Shown: positions 17,303 through 26,377, counted from the first letter of the stretch. The stretch is 63,653 nucleotides of DNA from Chloroflexota bacterium (GCA_009838965.1 VXQP01000020.1:1-63653); one strand, 5' to 3'. Notes: generated from the sequence alone by a model not told the origin. Numbers and translations: made by a program.

Positions 17303-17476
17303 GGCACCTCCTCATGCGTCCATGCAGGGCCTGCGGTCGGCTGTGGCGTCATGGTACGACCGGCGCTACACCTCCGCAACGACGACGTCCCTCAATCGCC
17401 GAAATGCAGAAGCGCAGTAGCGCAGCCCCCGCATTTTCCGGTACGCTCGCGTCGCACGAAACGAGGAGGAACAGCC

Positions 17477-18514
17477 ATGGGAACAGTCCTCTATCTGGGA
17501 ACACGGAACGGAGTGCTGACGGTCATCGAGGATGGCAGGAGTTGGGCCATCGCCAACCACGACCTCAAGGGCTGGGAAGTTCCGGAGGTCGAACCGTCGC
17601 CGGACGACCCCCGATGCGTTTTCGCAGGGACACGCGGAGACGGTGTATGGCGCAGCGAGGATGCCGGCGCGCACTGGTCCAAGCCTTCTTACGGCAGAGT
17701 CGCGCCGGGGAAAGTGCGCTGCGTCACTATCGACCCGTACAACGCTCAGACCGTCTACGCAGGATGTGAGCCCATCAGCATATGGAAGAGTGCCGACGGC
17801 GGAGCATCATGGACCGAGGTTGAGTCCGTCCGCAACTTCCCGAGCGTCGCAGGCATGGGCTACCCCGTTCCCACTGTCGAACCCCACGTGCGGGACATCA
17901 CGGTCGACCCTTACGACTCGAACACGATCTACGCCGCGCTCCAGGTGGGCTACATGCTCAAGACGACGGACGGCGGCGCGACGTGGCGCCTGCTCGACAA
18001 CGGCCTCGACGAAGACGTGCACGCCATTATCACCGACCCCCGGGACACGAGCCACCTCTACATATCGAGCGGCGGCGAGGGGATGCGGTCCGGCAAGGCG
18101 TCGGGACGCAGCCTCTACCGGAGCCTGGACGGCGGAGACAACTGGCTGCCCATCGCACTCGAGTTCCAGAACGAGTACTCAGTAGCCTTCGCCTACGACC
18201 CGGCCGACCCGTCCATCATGTACTCGGCGGTGGCGAACGGCAATCCCGGCCAATGGCGCGCTCGCGAGTCAGGGGCAGAGGCGAACCTCATACGGTCACG
18301 CGACGCGGGCGAGACCTGGCACGAGTTGAATGCGGGCAAAGAGGCGGCGCGCGGGTTCCCGGAGGCGATAGCCGTCGATCCGCAGACTCCGGGGCGGGTC
18401 TTTCTCGCCACGCGCTCAGGGCGACTCTTCACGAGCGACGACGGCGGCGACTCGTGGAGCGACCTCGGTCTAGACACGCCCGACGTCGCCAACATGAAGA
18501 TCGTCCACGTCTAG
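17477..18514 (+). CDS. BNR/sialidase-type beta-propeller repeat protein
   Basis: The 345-residue protein contains repeated Asp-box-like motifs of the form S-x-D-x-G-x-x-W: SEDAGAHW, SADGGASW, TTDGGATW, SLDGGDNW, SRDAGETW and TSDDGGDSW. They are spaced by about 50-60 residues, as in VPS10/sialidase/YCF48-like beta-propellers. There is no signal peptide, so it appears cytoplasmic despite the usual extracellular use of this fold. Catalytic sialidase residues are not evident. I take the ATG at 17477 after GAGGAGGAACAGCC; the longer open frame to 17027 runs through the divergent gene. Its stop codon shares CTAG with the stop of the convergent hyuB gene. Confidence 0.8.
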   Translation: MGTVLYLGTRNGVLTVIEDGRSWAIANHDLKGWEVPEVEPSPDDPRCVFAGTRGDGVWRSEDAGAHWSKPSYGRVAPGKVRCVTIDPYNAQTVYAGCEPISIWKSADGGASWTEVESVRNFPSVAGMGYPVPTVEPHVRDITVDPYDSNTIYAALQVGYMLKTTDGGATWRLLDNGLDEDVHAIITDPRDTSHLYISSGGEGMRSGKASGRSLYRSLDGGDNWLPIALEFQNEYSVAFAYDPADPSIMYSAVANGNPGQWRARESGAEANLIRSRDAGETWHELNAGKEAARGFPEAIAVDPQTPGRVFLATRSGRLFTSDDGGDSWSDLGLDTPDVANMKIVHV

Positions 18515-20574
18515 ACCGGCGGGACAGCAAGCTTCGGCGGCAGGTAGTTGCGCGATGCAACAAAGGCGCCGCATGCCCTGCAGACGCCCGTAATCAGGCG
18601 GAACCCTGTGCCGACGAACGGAGCATAGGGCGCACCCAGGTCAGCCCAGTCCACCTCAATGACCTTGACGCCATCCGCAAGACTCTGACTGCAGCGGGGA
18701 CAGGCCTGAGGCAAAGCGCCAATGGCCTGCACCACTTCCGGGTCGGCCTCCGGCGCCTCCAAGCGCTGCCGTCGCATCCCGGCGCGGCGTTCCTCCGTCA
18801 GGACAACGTCCGCGATTCCATCGGACCCGGGCGCCACGCCGTACAGTTGCAGCGCCGCGTCGACCGACAGCAGACCCGACGCCACGTCAGCGGCGACCGC
18901 CTCCACCGGTCTTTCGAGCGGGTCGCCCCAGCCGCTGCCCCCTGCTCCACTACAGAAGAGCACGTCGCCGTCCCGAAGCGAAGTCCTTCCGAAGGATGGC
19001 GGCGTTTCGGCGTCCGATGCCGAACTCGATCCTGTGTCCATGGGACCAGCAGCGCGCGCCTGCCTGAAGACCTGCAGCACGTTCGCACTGCCGGGGTACC
19101 CCCCATCGAAAGGGGGGCTGCTTGGACAGTCCAGCCCGTGGCTGTGAAAGACGAGCGAACCGATCTCGTCGACGCCGTGAGGCGTGAGCCCAACCTCGAT
19201 GCCAACGCCCCCGCGCCGCAGCCCGGCCCCGGCCGAATCGCGGCCCTGCCGCCTGAACAGGTAGAGCCACGGATAACGCAGTTCGTTCGTCTCGACGTTC
19301 GGTACTGTCACCTCGGGCTCGCTGCCCGAGCCGGTATCGATGCCGTCCTGAGTGCCCCTCGCGCCACTGCCCTGCCCGAGTCCGCAGTCCGTAAACACAC
19401 CCGCGAACCGGTTGCCCTGAGCATCGAACGCGGCGAAGTCGAACAACGGCATGTGCGAGCGCCACGTCGTGATGGCGCGGTCAGGCATCCTGCCGTCCGC
19501 GAGCATTCTGCTGATGCAACTCGTGACGGCGTGGAAGACGGCGTACGTCCCTGAAGTGGTACCCTTGCAGACCCCTCCCGGCCAATCGCAATCGACGAAC
19601 GAGCCACGCTCGGCGCGCACGTCGCAGACGCGCGCCACGCCCGCCGGGCAGAGCGGCACCGCATAGCCGAACGTCGCCATCACCGCCCGCACCACGTATC
19701 CCTCCAGCGCGGGGCGGGTCACGTTGATCACTCCCGGCGCCTGCCGGGAGGAGCCGGAGAAGTCGAACACCAGCGAGTCGCCCTGCTTGGTGAGTGTCAG
19801 CCGGCATGCGTAAACCTCGACCCCGCCACGGTCGTAGTAGTCGAGGTACGTCTCTTCCGACCAGGACCCGTCGGGAATCTCACGCAGGATGCCGCGTAGA
19901 CGGGCCTCGACGGAGTCGATGATGCGCTCCATGGTCGCCGCGACGGTATCCGGCCCGTATCGCTCGGCCAGCTCCATGACACGATGCTGCATCACTGTGT
20001 TCGCCGCGATCTTCGCCCGCAGGTCTATGGCGTTCTGGGCTGCGGTGCGGGAGCGGCGGAGCCAGTCGGCTTCGATGTCGCTGCGCAGAACGCCGCCCTC
20101 CACCATGCGTACGGGTGGCATGGGCAGGCCCTCATCCCAGACCGACTGCGCGCCGAGCGAGACCTGCCCCGGTGTCGAACCGCCCGCGTCGGCCACGTGG
20201 ATACCGGCCCCTGTCCACCCGAGCCGCCGCCCGCCCGCGAACATCGGCGCGACCACGACCGTACAGGTCTGGTGCGGTGTCGCCACGTACGGGTCGTTGG
20301 TGAAGAACATGTCGCCGGGATTGACACCCGGGTTCTCCGCGCAGTGTTCGTCAACGTAGTTGCAGGCGTAGCTGCAGGCGAGTGCGTGCGTCACGATGGT
20401 GGGGCCAACGACGACTGCCTCGCCTCTCTCGTTCAGCAAGGCAACGTTGCAATCGTTCGACAGCGCCACGGTCGGCGAACCGGACACGTTCCGCAGCGAG
20501 ATGGCGCCCTCGTTCACGATGGTGACCAGGCGGTGTCGGAGGATCTCGAATGTAACCGGGTCGAGTGAGGTCAT
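18511..20574 (-). CDS. hyuB: Hydantoinase B/oxoprolinase family protein with C-terminal zinc-ribbon-like extension
   Basis: The 687-residue protein matches the HyuB family (ATP-dependent hydantoinase, oxoprolinase and acetone/acetophenone carboxylase alpha-like subunits). Visible family segments include GDMFFTNDPYVATPHQ near residue 90 and LFDFSGSS in the middle. After the usual glycine-rich C-terminal portion (GAGGSGWGDPL) there is an extra ~110-residue tail with CPRCSQSL and CRACGAF, which looks like a four-cysteine zinc ribbon. It pairs with HyuA, encoded 10 bases upstream, and acts in the cytosol on a cyclic amide or ketone that cannot be identified from sequence. Its stop overlaps the convergent BNR gene in CTAG. 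Confidence 0.88.
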   Translation of the reverse strand: MTSLDPVTFEILRHRLVTIVNEGAISLRNVSGSPTVALSNDCNVALLNERGEAVVVGPTIVTHALACSYACNYVDEHCAENPGVNPGDMFFTNDPYVATPHQTCTVVVAPMFAGGRRLGWTGAGIHVADAGGSTPGQVSLGAQSVWDEGLPMPPVRMVEGGVLRSDIEADWLRRSRTAAQNAIDLRAKIAANTVMQHRVMELAERYGPDTVAATMERIIDSVEARLRGILREIPDGSWSEETYLDYYDRGGVEVYACRLTLTKQGDSLVFDFSGSSRQAPGVINVTRPALEGYVVRAVMATFGYAVPLCPAGVARVCDVRAERGSFVDCDWPGGVCKGTTSGTYAVFHAVTSCISRMLADGRMPDRAITTWRSHMPLFDFAAFDAQGNRFAGVFTDCGLGQGSGARGTQDGIDTGSGSEPEVTVPNVETNELRYPWLYLFRRQGRDSAGAGLRRGGVGIEVGLTPHGVDEIGSLVFHSHGLDCPSSPPFDGGYPGSANVLQVFRQARAAGPMDTGSSSASDAETPPSFGRTSLRDGDVLFCSGAGGSGWGDPLERPVEAVAADVASGLLSVDAALQLYGVAPGSDGIADVVLTEERRAGMRRQRLEAPEADPEVVQAIGALPQACPRCSQSLADGVKVIEVDWADLGAPYAPFVGTGFRLITGVCRACGAFVASRNYLPPKLAVPPV

Positions 20575-20584
20575 GCCGCTCTTC

Positions 20585-22651
20585 CTATGCCATGATTCCG
20601 AGATTGGAGTAGCCGTCGACCTCGACCGTCTGCCCCGCGTGCACGACGACAGTCGTGTTGGGCGACTCGACGATCAGCGGGCCCTCCAGCGTCGTGCCGG
20701 GCCCCAGGTTGGCAAGTGCGAACACGGGGGTCGCGGTGGGCTTCTCGTCGAAGTAGACGTCGCGGGTCGCGATCGGCGCAGGCGCAATGCGTCCGTCGTC
20801 CGAGCTGCGCGTGAGGCTATAGGCAGCGGCAGGGAGTGTCGATACGAGGTGGAAGGTCACGATCTCTGTAGGCGAGCCCGCGACCGCGCTCCCCTTGCCG
20901 AATGCCTGTTCGTAGCTCGCGAAGAAGCGCTGGACGAGAGTCTCTGCCGTGTCCTCCGGCGACAGCGGCACGCGTATCTCGTGCACCTGGTGACGGAAAC
21001 GCATGTCGACGAACCGCTGGTAGAGAGCAGCGTTCGGATCGAGCGCGGCGGCTCCCCAATCAGCCTGCGTCGACGCCTCCATGGCAGCGCACGTCTCCCG
21101 TATGGCCTCGGTACGGTAGGGCTCCCGCATCGGCGCAGCCCTGGTCTGGTGACGACGGAACTCCCCGGTAGCGATGCCGAACGCCGACTGCACCGGCGCG
21201 TAGAGCGGCACGTAGACCCTGGACACGCCAAGCTGACGCGCGTACGCGCCCACGTGGACCGGCCCCGCTCCCCCATATGCGAACAGGACGAACTCGCGAG
21301 GGTCATAGCCCGTCGAGATGGTCATGGTCCGAAGCAGGTCGGCCATACGGGCATCTACGATGTCGACGATGCCGAGCGCGGCGCGTACCGGGTCCATGCC
21401 AAGGGGACGGGCCACTCGCTCGGTGATGGCGGTGAGCGCCGCTTCCCAGTCCAGCGTGCGCCTGCCGCTCCAGAACGAGTCCGGACCGATCCGCCCGAGC
21501 ACGACGTTCGCGTCGGTGACGGTCGGTTCGCTACCACCCGCGCCGTAGCAGACGGGGCCGGGCGTGGAGCCGGCGCTGTGCGGACCGACATGGAGTTCGC
21601 CAAACTGGTCCACTGTGGCGATGCTGCCGCCTCCCGCCCCTATCGACGTGACCTCGACCGTGGGGACGCGCAGCCGGTGGCGCTCGACCACGCTCTCGCC
21701 GGAGAAGCGCGGCTGGCCGTCCACGATGAGCCCAACGTCAAAGCTCGTGCCTCCCATGTCCGTGCAGATGGCGTTCCGGACGCCGAGGGCTGCGGCGAGA
21801 CGCTGCACACCTACGACGCCGCCGACCGGCCCCGCGGCCAGACCGGTGACCGGCCTTCGCCGCAACTCCTCGCTGGCCGCAAGCCCTCCGTTGGACTGCA
21901 TGAGCAGCAGCGGCTGGCGCAGGCCGTGCTCACGCAGTCGGGCATCGATCTCGGCGAAGTCCCGTTCGGCACCGGGGGCGAGGTAGGCATTCATCAGCGT
22001 CGTGTTTGCGCGCTCGAACTCACCCAGTGTCGGCGCGATGTCGCTGGATAGGTTCACCGGCAGACCGGGTGCCGCCTGCTTAATCAGTTCCCGTGCACGC
22101 AACTCGTGCTGAGGATTGAGGAATGACCAGAGGAACATCACTGCGATGGAGTCCACGCCCAGATCGCGAAGCTCGCCGACCACTTGCAGCAACCCCTCTT
22201 CATCCAACGGCGCGACGACCGCACCCTTGGAATCGACGCGTTCCACGACCCCCCGCACGCCACCTTCCACGAACAGCGGCTCGGGCTTGTTCCAAGCGGC
22301 CACATCGTAGTGCAACTGCTCAGGCAGCCCCTCAGAGCGCGACAGGACACGGCCTATCCGGACGGCGTCCTCGTGACCGCGCGTGGTGATGAAGCCCACT
22401 CGCGCTCCACGCCTCGACACGACCCGGTTGATGAGGCTCGTCGTGCCCAGTGCGAACACGCTTGCTTCCGAAAGCACGGCATCGACCTCCGCACCCAGCC
22501 GGTCGCAGACGTTGGCGAGCGCGGCAACGATGCCTTCTGCGAGGTTGGACGGCGTCGTGAAGGCCTTGTCCATCCAGACGCGGCCTGCATCATCCACGAC
22601 AACACAGTCGGTGAACGTGCCCCCCACGTCTATGCCGACGACGCTCCCCAC
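20585..22651 (-). CDS. hyuA: Hydantoinase A/oxoprolinase family ATP-dependent subunit
   Basis: The 688-residue protein has the actin-like ATPase signature of HyuA at its N-terminus (VVGIDVGGTFTDCVVVD). The second phosphate loop is CTDMGGTSFDVGLI, followed by GAGGGSIATVD and a late FAYGGAGPVH motif. HyuA activates the substrate with ATP, and HyuB completes hydrolysis or carboxylation. The likely start is a GTG at 22651, immediately before the conserved motif and 8 bases after the stop of the isochorismatase-like gene; a longer open frame begins at 22711 but overlaps that gene. The order SDR, isochorismatase-like, hyuA, hyuB on one strand with tiny gaps implies one catabolic operon. Confidence 0.92.
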   Translation of the reverse strand: MGSVVGIDVGGTFTDCVVVDDAGRVWMDKAFTTPSNLAEGIVAALANVCDRLGAEVDAVLSEASVFALGTTSLINRVVSRRGARVGFITTRGHEDAVRIGRVLSRSEGLPEQLHYDVAAWNKPEPLFVEGGVRGVVERVDSKGAVVAPLDEEGLLQVVGELRDLGVDSIAVMFLWSFLNPQHELRARELIKQAAPGLPVNLSSDIAPTLGEFERANTTLMNAYLAPGAERDFAEIDARLREHGLRQPLLLMQSNGGLAASEELRRRPVTGLAAGPVGGVVGVQRLAAALGVRNAICTDMGGTSFDVGLIVDGQPRFSGESVVERHRLRVPTVEVTSIGAGGGSIATVDQFGELHVGPHSAGSTPGPVCYGAGGSEPTVTDANVVLGRIGPDSFWSGRRTLDWEAALTAITERVARPLGMDPVRAALGIVDIVDARMADLLRTMTISTGYDPREFVLFAYGGAGPVHVGAYARQLGVSRVYVPLYAPVQSAFGIATGEFRRHQTRAAPMREPYRTEAIRETCAAMEASTQADWGAAALDPNAALYQRFVDMRFRHQVHEIRVPLSPEDTAETLVQRFFASYEQAFGKGSAVAGSPTEIVTFHLVSTLPAAAYSLTRSSDDGRIAPAPIATRDVYFDEKPTATPVFALANLGPGTTLEGPLIVESPNTTVVVHAGQTVEVDGYSNLGIMA

Positions 22652-22658
22652 GAGTCCG

Positions 22659-23312
22659 CTAGCCGCCCCACACGGCGAGGATGTCGTCGAGCGCCACAAG
22701 GTCGGGAGCAAGCAGCGTCGTGGCGGCCTCGTGCTGCGCCGGGTTCATCCCCGCCACGCACTCCCTGGGGATGACGGTAAAGTAGTCGAGCGTGAGCGCG
22801 AACCGGGCGGTCGTCAGGATGCCGGAGTGGCTGGCCACTCCGGTGAGCACGAGCGTCCGCGCCGAGAACGACCGCAGGAGCTTGTCCAGCGGCGTGCCCT
22901 GGAACGCGCTGAACGCGTACTTGTCGACCTCGGCGTCGCCCGGCTGAGGGGCAAGCTCGTCCACGACAGCATGCCCCCAACTCCCCAGCACGACGTTGGG
23001 CTCGGCCCCGCGCTGCCCGTTGGCGAGCAGGTGCCGCAGGTGCACCGGCGACTCATCAGACGCGTCCGGCAAGTGGCTCGCCCTCGTGTAGATGACGCGC
23101 ACGCCCGCAGCGCGGGCGGCCTGCGCCAGTACGCCGATACGTCCGACCGCCTGCCGCGTGGACGCCGCAAGCGACTCATCGAGCTTGGAGAAGAGTTTGC
23201 CGCCCGGCGCGCAGTAGTCGTTCTGCACGTCGTGGATGAGCAGGCATGTCCAGGAAGGATCGACCAGTTCGGCGAGCGTCTCCGGTATCTGTTTGCCGCC
23301 GACGTTCAGCAT
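22659..23312 (-). CDS. Isochorismatase-like hydrolase lacking the cysteine nucleophile
   Basis: This 217-residue protein of the isochorismatase/cysteine-hydrolase superfamily keeps the catalytic Asp28 (LLIHDVQNDY) and Lys131 (VDKYAFSAF). The nucleophile elbow reads TGVASHSGILTTAR, so the position of the usual Cys is Gly164. A Gly here is the hallmark of true isochorismatases such as EntB and PhzD, which hydrolyse a vinyl ether, rather than of nicotinamidases or carbamoylsarcosine amidases. Given the hyuA/hyuB neighbours, an amide substrate would have been expected. The ATG at 23312 is one base after the SDR stop, indicating tight coupling. Confidence 0.85.
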   Translation of the reverse strand: MLNVGGKQIPETLAELVDPSWTCLLIHDVQNDYCAPGGKLFSKLDESLAASTRQAVGRIGVLAQAARAAGVRVIYTRASHLPDASDESPVHLRHLLANGQRGAEPNVVLGSWGHAVVDELAPQPGDAEVDKYAFSAFQGTPLDKLLRSFSARTLVLTGVASHSGILTTARFALTLDYFTVIPRECVAGMNPAQHEAATTLLAPDLVALDDILAVWGG

Positions 23313-23313
23313 C

Positions 23314-24051
23314 TCAGCGCCCAGGCCTCGTCCGGCCCGCCGTGGCGCCGCCGTCCAGCACGATGACCGCACCATTGAGATACGACGCCTCGTCCGAAGC
23401 AAGGTATGAGACGAGCGATGCCACGTCATGGGGGGCACCAGCCCGCCCGACGGGTATGTGGGAGGAAGAGATGCTGCCGCTGCTGTCCCGGTCGATCGAG
23501 CCAGGAGCGATGCAGTTCACGCGGATGCCGAGCGGACCGAATTCCATGGCAAGCACTCGCGTCAGCGTGGCAAGCGCCGCCTTGGACGCCGCGTATGCAC
23601 CGCCCTCCGCGTAGGGAGCGACACCGCTGATGGAGCCGATGTTGACGATGGCGCCGCCTCCCTGTTCCCGCATCGCGGGCAGCACGGCGCGGGCGCCCAG
23701 CAGTGGAGCGTCGACGTTCACCCGGAAAGACTCCTGCCAATCAGCGAGGGAGATGTCGGTGAGCGGCGCGATATGGCGGACGCCGGCGTTGTTGCAGAGC
23801 AGGTCGATGCGTCCGAAGTGCACGAGCGCCTCGTCCATGACCTCGCGGACCTGTTCCTCGACGGTCATATCCGCTTCCATGACGTGCGCCGACCGTCCTT
23901 CGAGCAGGCTTCGCGCAGCGTCACAGGACTTGGGATTGCGGTCTGCGGCAAGAACGTTCATCCCGTCGTCGAGGAGCCTCTTAACGATGCCCAGCCCTAT
24001 CCCTGCCGCGCCTCCGGTGACGATGGCAGCGCGCGGACGCTCAGCCGCCAC
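23314..24051 (-). CDS. Short-chain dehydrogenase/reductase (classical SDR)
   Basis: This 245-residue Rossmann-fold oxidoreductase has the cofactor motif TGGAAGIG (residues 12-19) and NNAG (87-90). The catalytic residues are Ser140 or Ser142, Tyr153 and Lys157 (YAASK). An acidic or basic discriminator after beta-2 reads ADRN, which favours NAD(H). The VNCIAPGSI segment and C-terminal NGAVIVLDGG are standard. It reduces or oxidises an unidentified hydroxyl/keto substrate. It is the second gene of a co-directional run: the HDO gene begins only a few bases away at 24058, and the isochorismatase-like gene follows one base after its stop. Confidence 0.92.
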   Translation of the reverse strand: MAAERPRAAIVTGGAAGIGLGIVKRLLDDGMNVLAADRNPKSCDAARSLLEGRSAHVMEADMTVEEQVREVMDEALVHFGRIDLLCNNAGVRHIAPLTDISLADWQESFRVNVDAPLLGARAVLPAMREQGGGAIVNIGSISGVAPYAEGGAYAASKAALATLTRVLAMEFGPLGIRVNCIAPGSIDRDSSGSISSSHIPVGRAGAPHDVASLVSYLASDEASYLNGAVIVLDGGATAGRTRPGR

Positions 24052-24057
24052 GGCGGT

Positions 24058-24810
24058 CTACCGTCCCACGCTGGCAGGGTCGACGCCAGACGCAACGAGC
24101 GCGTCCCGGCCTATCTGGTCGAAGTGGAACCAACGTATCTGCATCGTCTCGCGGAGCAGGTCGAGCACCTTCTCCTGCTTGGGAACGTCGTCGGCGTACT
24201 TCGCCAGTATCTTGAGCGTCATGTCGCCGTGCCCGCCCTCCGGGAAGTCGGCCTTCTCTCCCGCGGACCAGTGGGACAACGCCTCGTCCGGCAAGCCGAG
24301 AGGCTCCCACACCTTGCGGTTCAGCGACGCGATGTTGCCGAGCTTCGCCACGGCGGGACCTCGCGCCGCCTCCAGTCCCGCGACGGCCGCGAACGCCTCC
24401 AGCCACGGCCAGGCCCGGCTGGCCCGCTCCCAGTACGCCAGCGCCATCTTGGTGTACGGACGGCCCTTGTAGCCGTAGACGTAATCCCGCTCGAACCCGA
24501 GCGCGACGGAGAAGTCGACCATGCTTTCGTAGTGGCCGGTATCGATCGTCGGATCGGTCACTTCCTCGACGTACATGTTCTCGATCATGTACTGCCGCAC
24601 GTCGAGCGCTGGGCAGTTGCCGATGATGCTGCCGAACCAGCGGGGGAACTCGTCGGCGAAGACGGTGTGCTCCAGGGCGAAGACGGCTGCACCCTCGCGG
24701 CACATGTGCGTTTGCAGCCACACGTCGAAGGAGTTGTGCTCCTTCCATCGCGTCTCCCAGATGAGACGCGCCATCTGGTCTTCGAACTGTTCGGGCGACG
24801 CTATCGCCAT
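24058..24810 (-). CDS. Heme-oxygenase-like diiron (HDO) family protein, TenA/PqqC-like
   Basis: The 250-residue all-helical protein has ligand spacing expected for HDO-fold metal oxidases. Glu47-His48 lie in FALEHTVFADEF, Glu82/Glu83 and His93 in YVEEVTDPTIDTGHYE, and His180, Asp188 and His194 in LSHWSAGEKADFPEGGHGD. Known HDOs (SznF, CADD, UndA types) use iron and O2 to cleave or hydroxylate amines, fatty acids or aromatic side chains. I chose the ATG at 24810; TAGAAT (24851-24856, minus strand) is a possible -10. It lies between a Rieske oxygenase and the SDR-hyuAB run. Two related proteins are encoded at 35083-36614. Confidence 0.72.
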   Translation of the reverse strand: MAIASPEQFEDQMARLIWETRWKEHNSFDVWLQTHMCREGAAVFALEHTVFADEFPRWFGSIIGNCPALDVRQYMIENMYVEEVTDPTIDTGHYESMVDFSVALGFERDYVYGYKGRPYTKMALAYWERASRAWPWLEAFAAVAGLEAARGPAVAKLGNIASLNRKVWEPLGLPDEALSHWSAGEKADFPEGGHGDMTLKILAKYADDVPKQEKVLDLLRETMQIRWFHFDQIGRDALVASGVDPASVGR

Positions 24811-24865
24811 AAGCCCACTCCCGGTCGAATCTCGCCTGTCGGCGCGGCGGATTCTAGCAGTGCGG

Positions 24866-26152
24866 TCAGCCCGGTGCAGCGTCCTTCTGCCAGATGGAAC
24901 TCCACTCCTCAGTCTTGGGAACGACTGCTTCGTAGACGCGAAGATGCTCCATCCGGTTCTGTGCAGGGTCGCGCAAGACGTGGGGGGCCTCTCCGCCCTC
25001 CGCCACCTCGCGGATGGCGCGAAGCAGCAAACGCCGCGAGAGCGCCACGGGTTTGTCGGCATAGCCGAGGTGCTCGACCGTCCTGTCCTGGATGTCGCCC
25101 TGCGCCTCGACAGCGAACTTGTCCTGCAACGCGAAGCTTGCTCCCATGCCGAGGAACGTCGTCCGTCTCATCTCGGCACGGTCCTGGAGATAGCGATTGG
25201 AGCGGTCGCGCACGTGTGCGTAGCCCGGTCCCATGTCGGCCAGGATGACCGGCCCGATACGCTCTTTCGCGAGCGGGGCGTCCGGCGATACGAGAAGCAT
25301 GTACTTCCAGTGGTGGGTGTCGTCGATAGGCACCTGCCAGTTCACCCCATAGAAGCCAGCACCGACCGCGGTCCCTATCGGCGCCCCGGTGATGTCCGGT
25401 GGACGCAGGGCAGGGAACGCGACGGCGGCGGGGTAGACGTAGTTGGTGATACGCACGTAGTCGTGCTCGTCGTCGAGGTCGCGCCCCGAATAGATGCGGA
25501 TGCCGTAGTCCGTCTCCTCGACCTCGATCCGGGGTGCAACGTCGATGCCCTTGGCGTCCCATCGCACTCCGGCGTCGGCCACCTCACCGGGGAGCACGTA
25601 GTGGAGGGTAGCGAGGTGCTGGGGGTCGATGTTGCCCTCGTGCCCGTGCAGGTAGTTGCACTCGTGGTAGAACTTGGTGACGAGGACGTTCTCTTCCGGA
25701 AGCCCCAGGCATTCATAGTCCGGCAACTCGGGAGGCTCTCCCGGCCCCATGTAGGCGAAAATCAGCCCCCCGCGCTCGGTGCACGGGTAGGAGCGTTGCC
25801 GCACCTTGCCCGCGAACTTGCTCCACTCCGGCTCGCCCGGCTGGTCCAGGCAGTTGCCATGGACGTCGAACAGCCACCCGTGGTAGACGCAGCGGAGACC
25901 ACCGTCCTCGATACGTCCGTAGCTCAGGTCGGTGCCACGGTGGGGACAGCGAAGTCCGAGCAGCCCCAGCCGTTCGAACTCATCGCGGAAGAGCGTGAGG
26001 TCCTCGCCCATGACCCGCAACGCCAAAGGCGTTCCATCCTCAGTCAGCTCTTCCGACAGCGCCACGGGCTGCCAGTAGCGCCGGAGCAGGTTCCCTGCAG
26101 GCGTTCCCGGCCCTGTCTGCGTCAGCAGATCGTTGTCTTCCTGAGAAAGCAT
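24866..26152 (-). CDS. Phthalate-dioxygenase-type Rieske oxygenase (copy 1)
   Basis: The 428-residue protein belongs to the alpha-only (homo-oligomeric) Rieske oxygenases such as phthalate 4,5-dioxygenase and vanillate demethylase. Cluster ligands are Cys69/His71 (CPHRG) and Cys88/His91 (CVYHGW). The iron site is Asp176, His179 and His184 in GNIDPQHLATLH. These enzymes demethylate or hydroxylate aromatic acids using a separate reductase, which is not seen here. AAGGAGG six bases before the ATG fixes the start. It is a close paralogue of the product of 32494-33744: ligand positions are identical in number and the N-terminal 100 residues are largely alike. A UbiD gene is divergent. Confidence 0.92.
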   Translation of the reverse strand: MLSQEDNDLLTQTGPGTPAGNLLRRYWQPVALSEELTEDGTPLALRVMGEDLTLFRDEFERLGLLGLRCPHRGTDLSYGRIEDGGLRCVYHGWLFDVHGNCLDQPGEPEWSKFAGKVRQRSYPCTERGGLIFAYMGPGEPPELPDYECLGLPEENVLVTKFYHECNYLHGHEGNIDPQHLATLHYVLPGEVADAGVRWDAKGIDVAPRIEVEETDYGIRIYSGRDLDDEHDYVRITNYVYPAAVAFPALRPPDITGAPIGTAVGAGFYGVNWQVPIDDTHHWKYMLLVSPDAPLAKERIGPVILADMGPGYAHVRDRSNRYLQDRAEMRRTTFLGMGASFALQDKFAVEAQGDIQDRTVEHLGYADKPVALSRRLLLRAIREVAEGGEAPHVLRDPAQNRMEHLRVYEAVVPKTEEWSSIWQKDAAPG

Positions 26153-26289
26153 GCACCGCCTCCTTGAAGGAGTCTGGAGGCAGAGTCTATTCCATTCCTT
26201 ACGCCTCGGCAGCCGTCGCGTGCCTGAACGAAGGAAACGTTGGGCAACACAGCCTTCCTGAACAGAAGTCCTTCACCTCTACGCTTATG

Positions 26290-26311
26290 CTTGACGTTTC
26301 TCGTAGTCAAG
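26290..26311. promoter_or_regulatory. Inverted repeat overlapping divergent -35 boxes (candidate operator)
   Basis: CTTGAC and GTCAAG form a perfect inverted repeat separated by 10 bases. The left arm contains TTGACG, a -35 for the plus-strand ubiD, with a weak TACCGT 17 bases on (26314-26319). The right arm read on the minus strand gives TTGACT, a possible -35 towards the Rieske oxygenase gene. A dimeric regulator bound here would control both genes. Confidence 0.5.
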
Positions 26312-26377
26312 TGTACCGTCGCCGCGCAGAAACCTCCCCGAAGAGCCCGGTCTAATTCGGTCACTTAAGGAGCGTGG

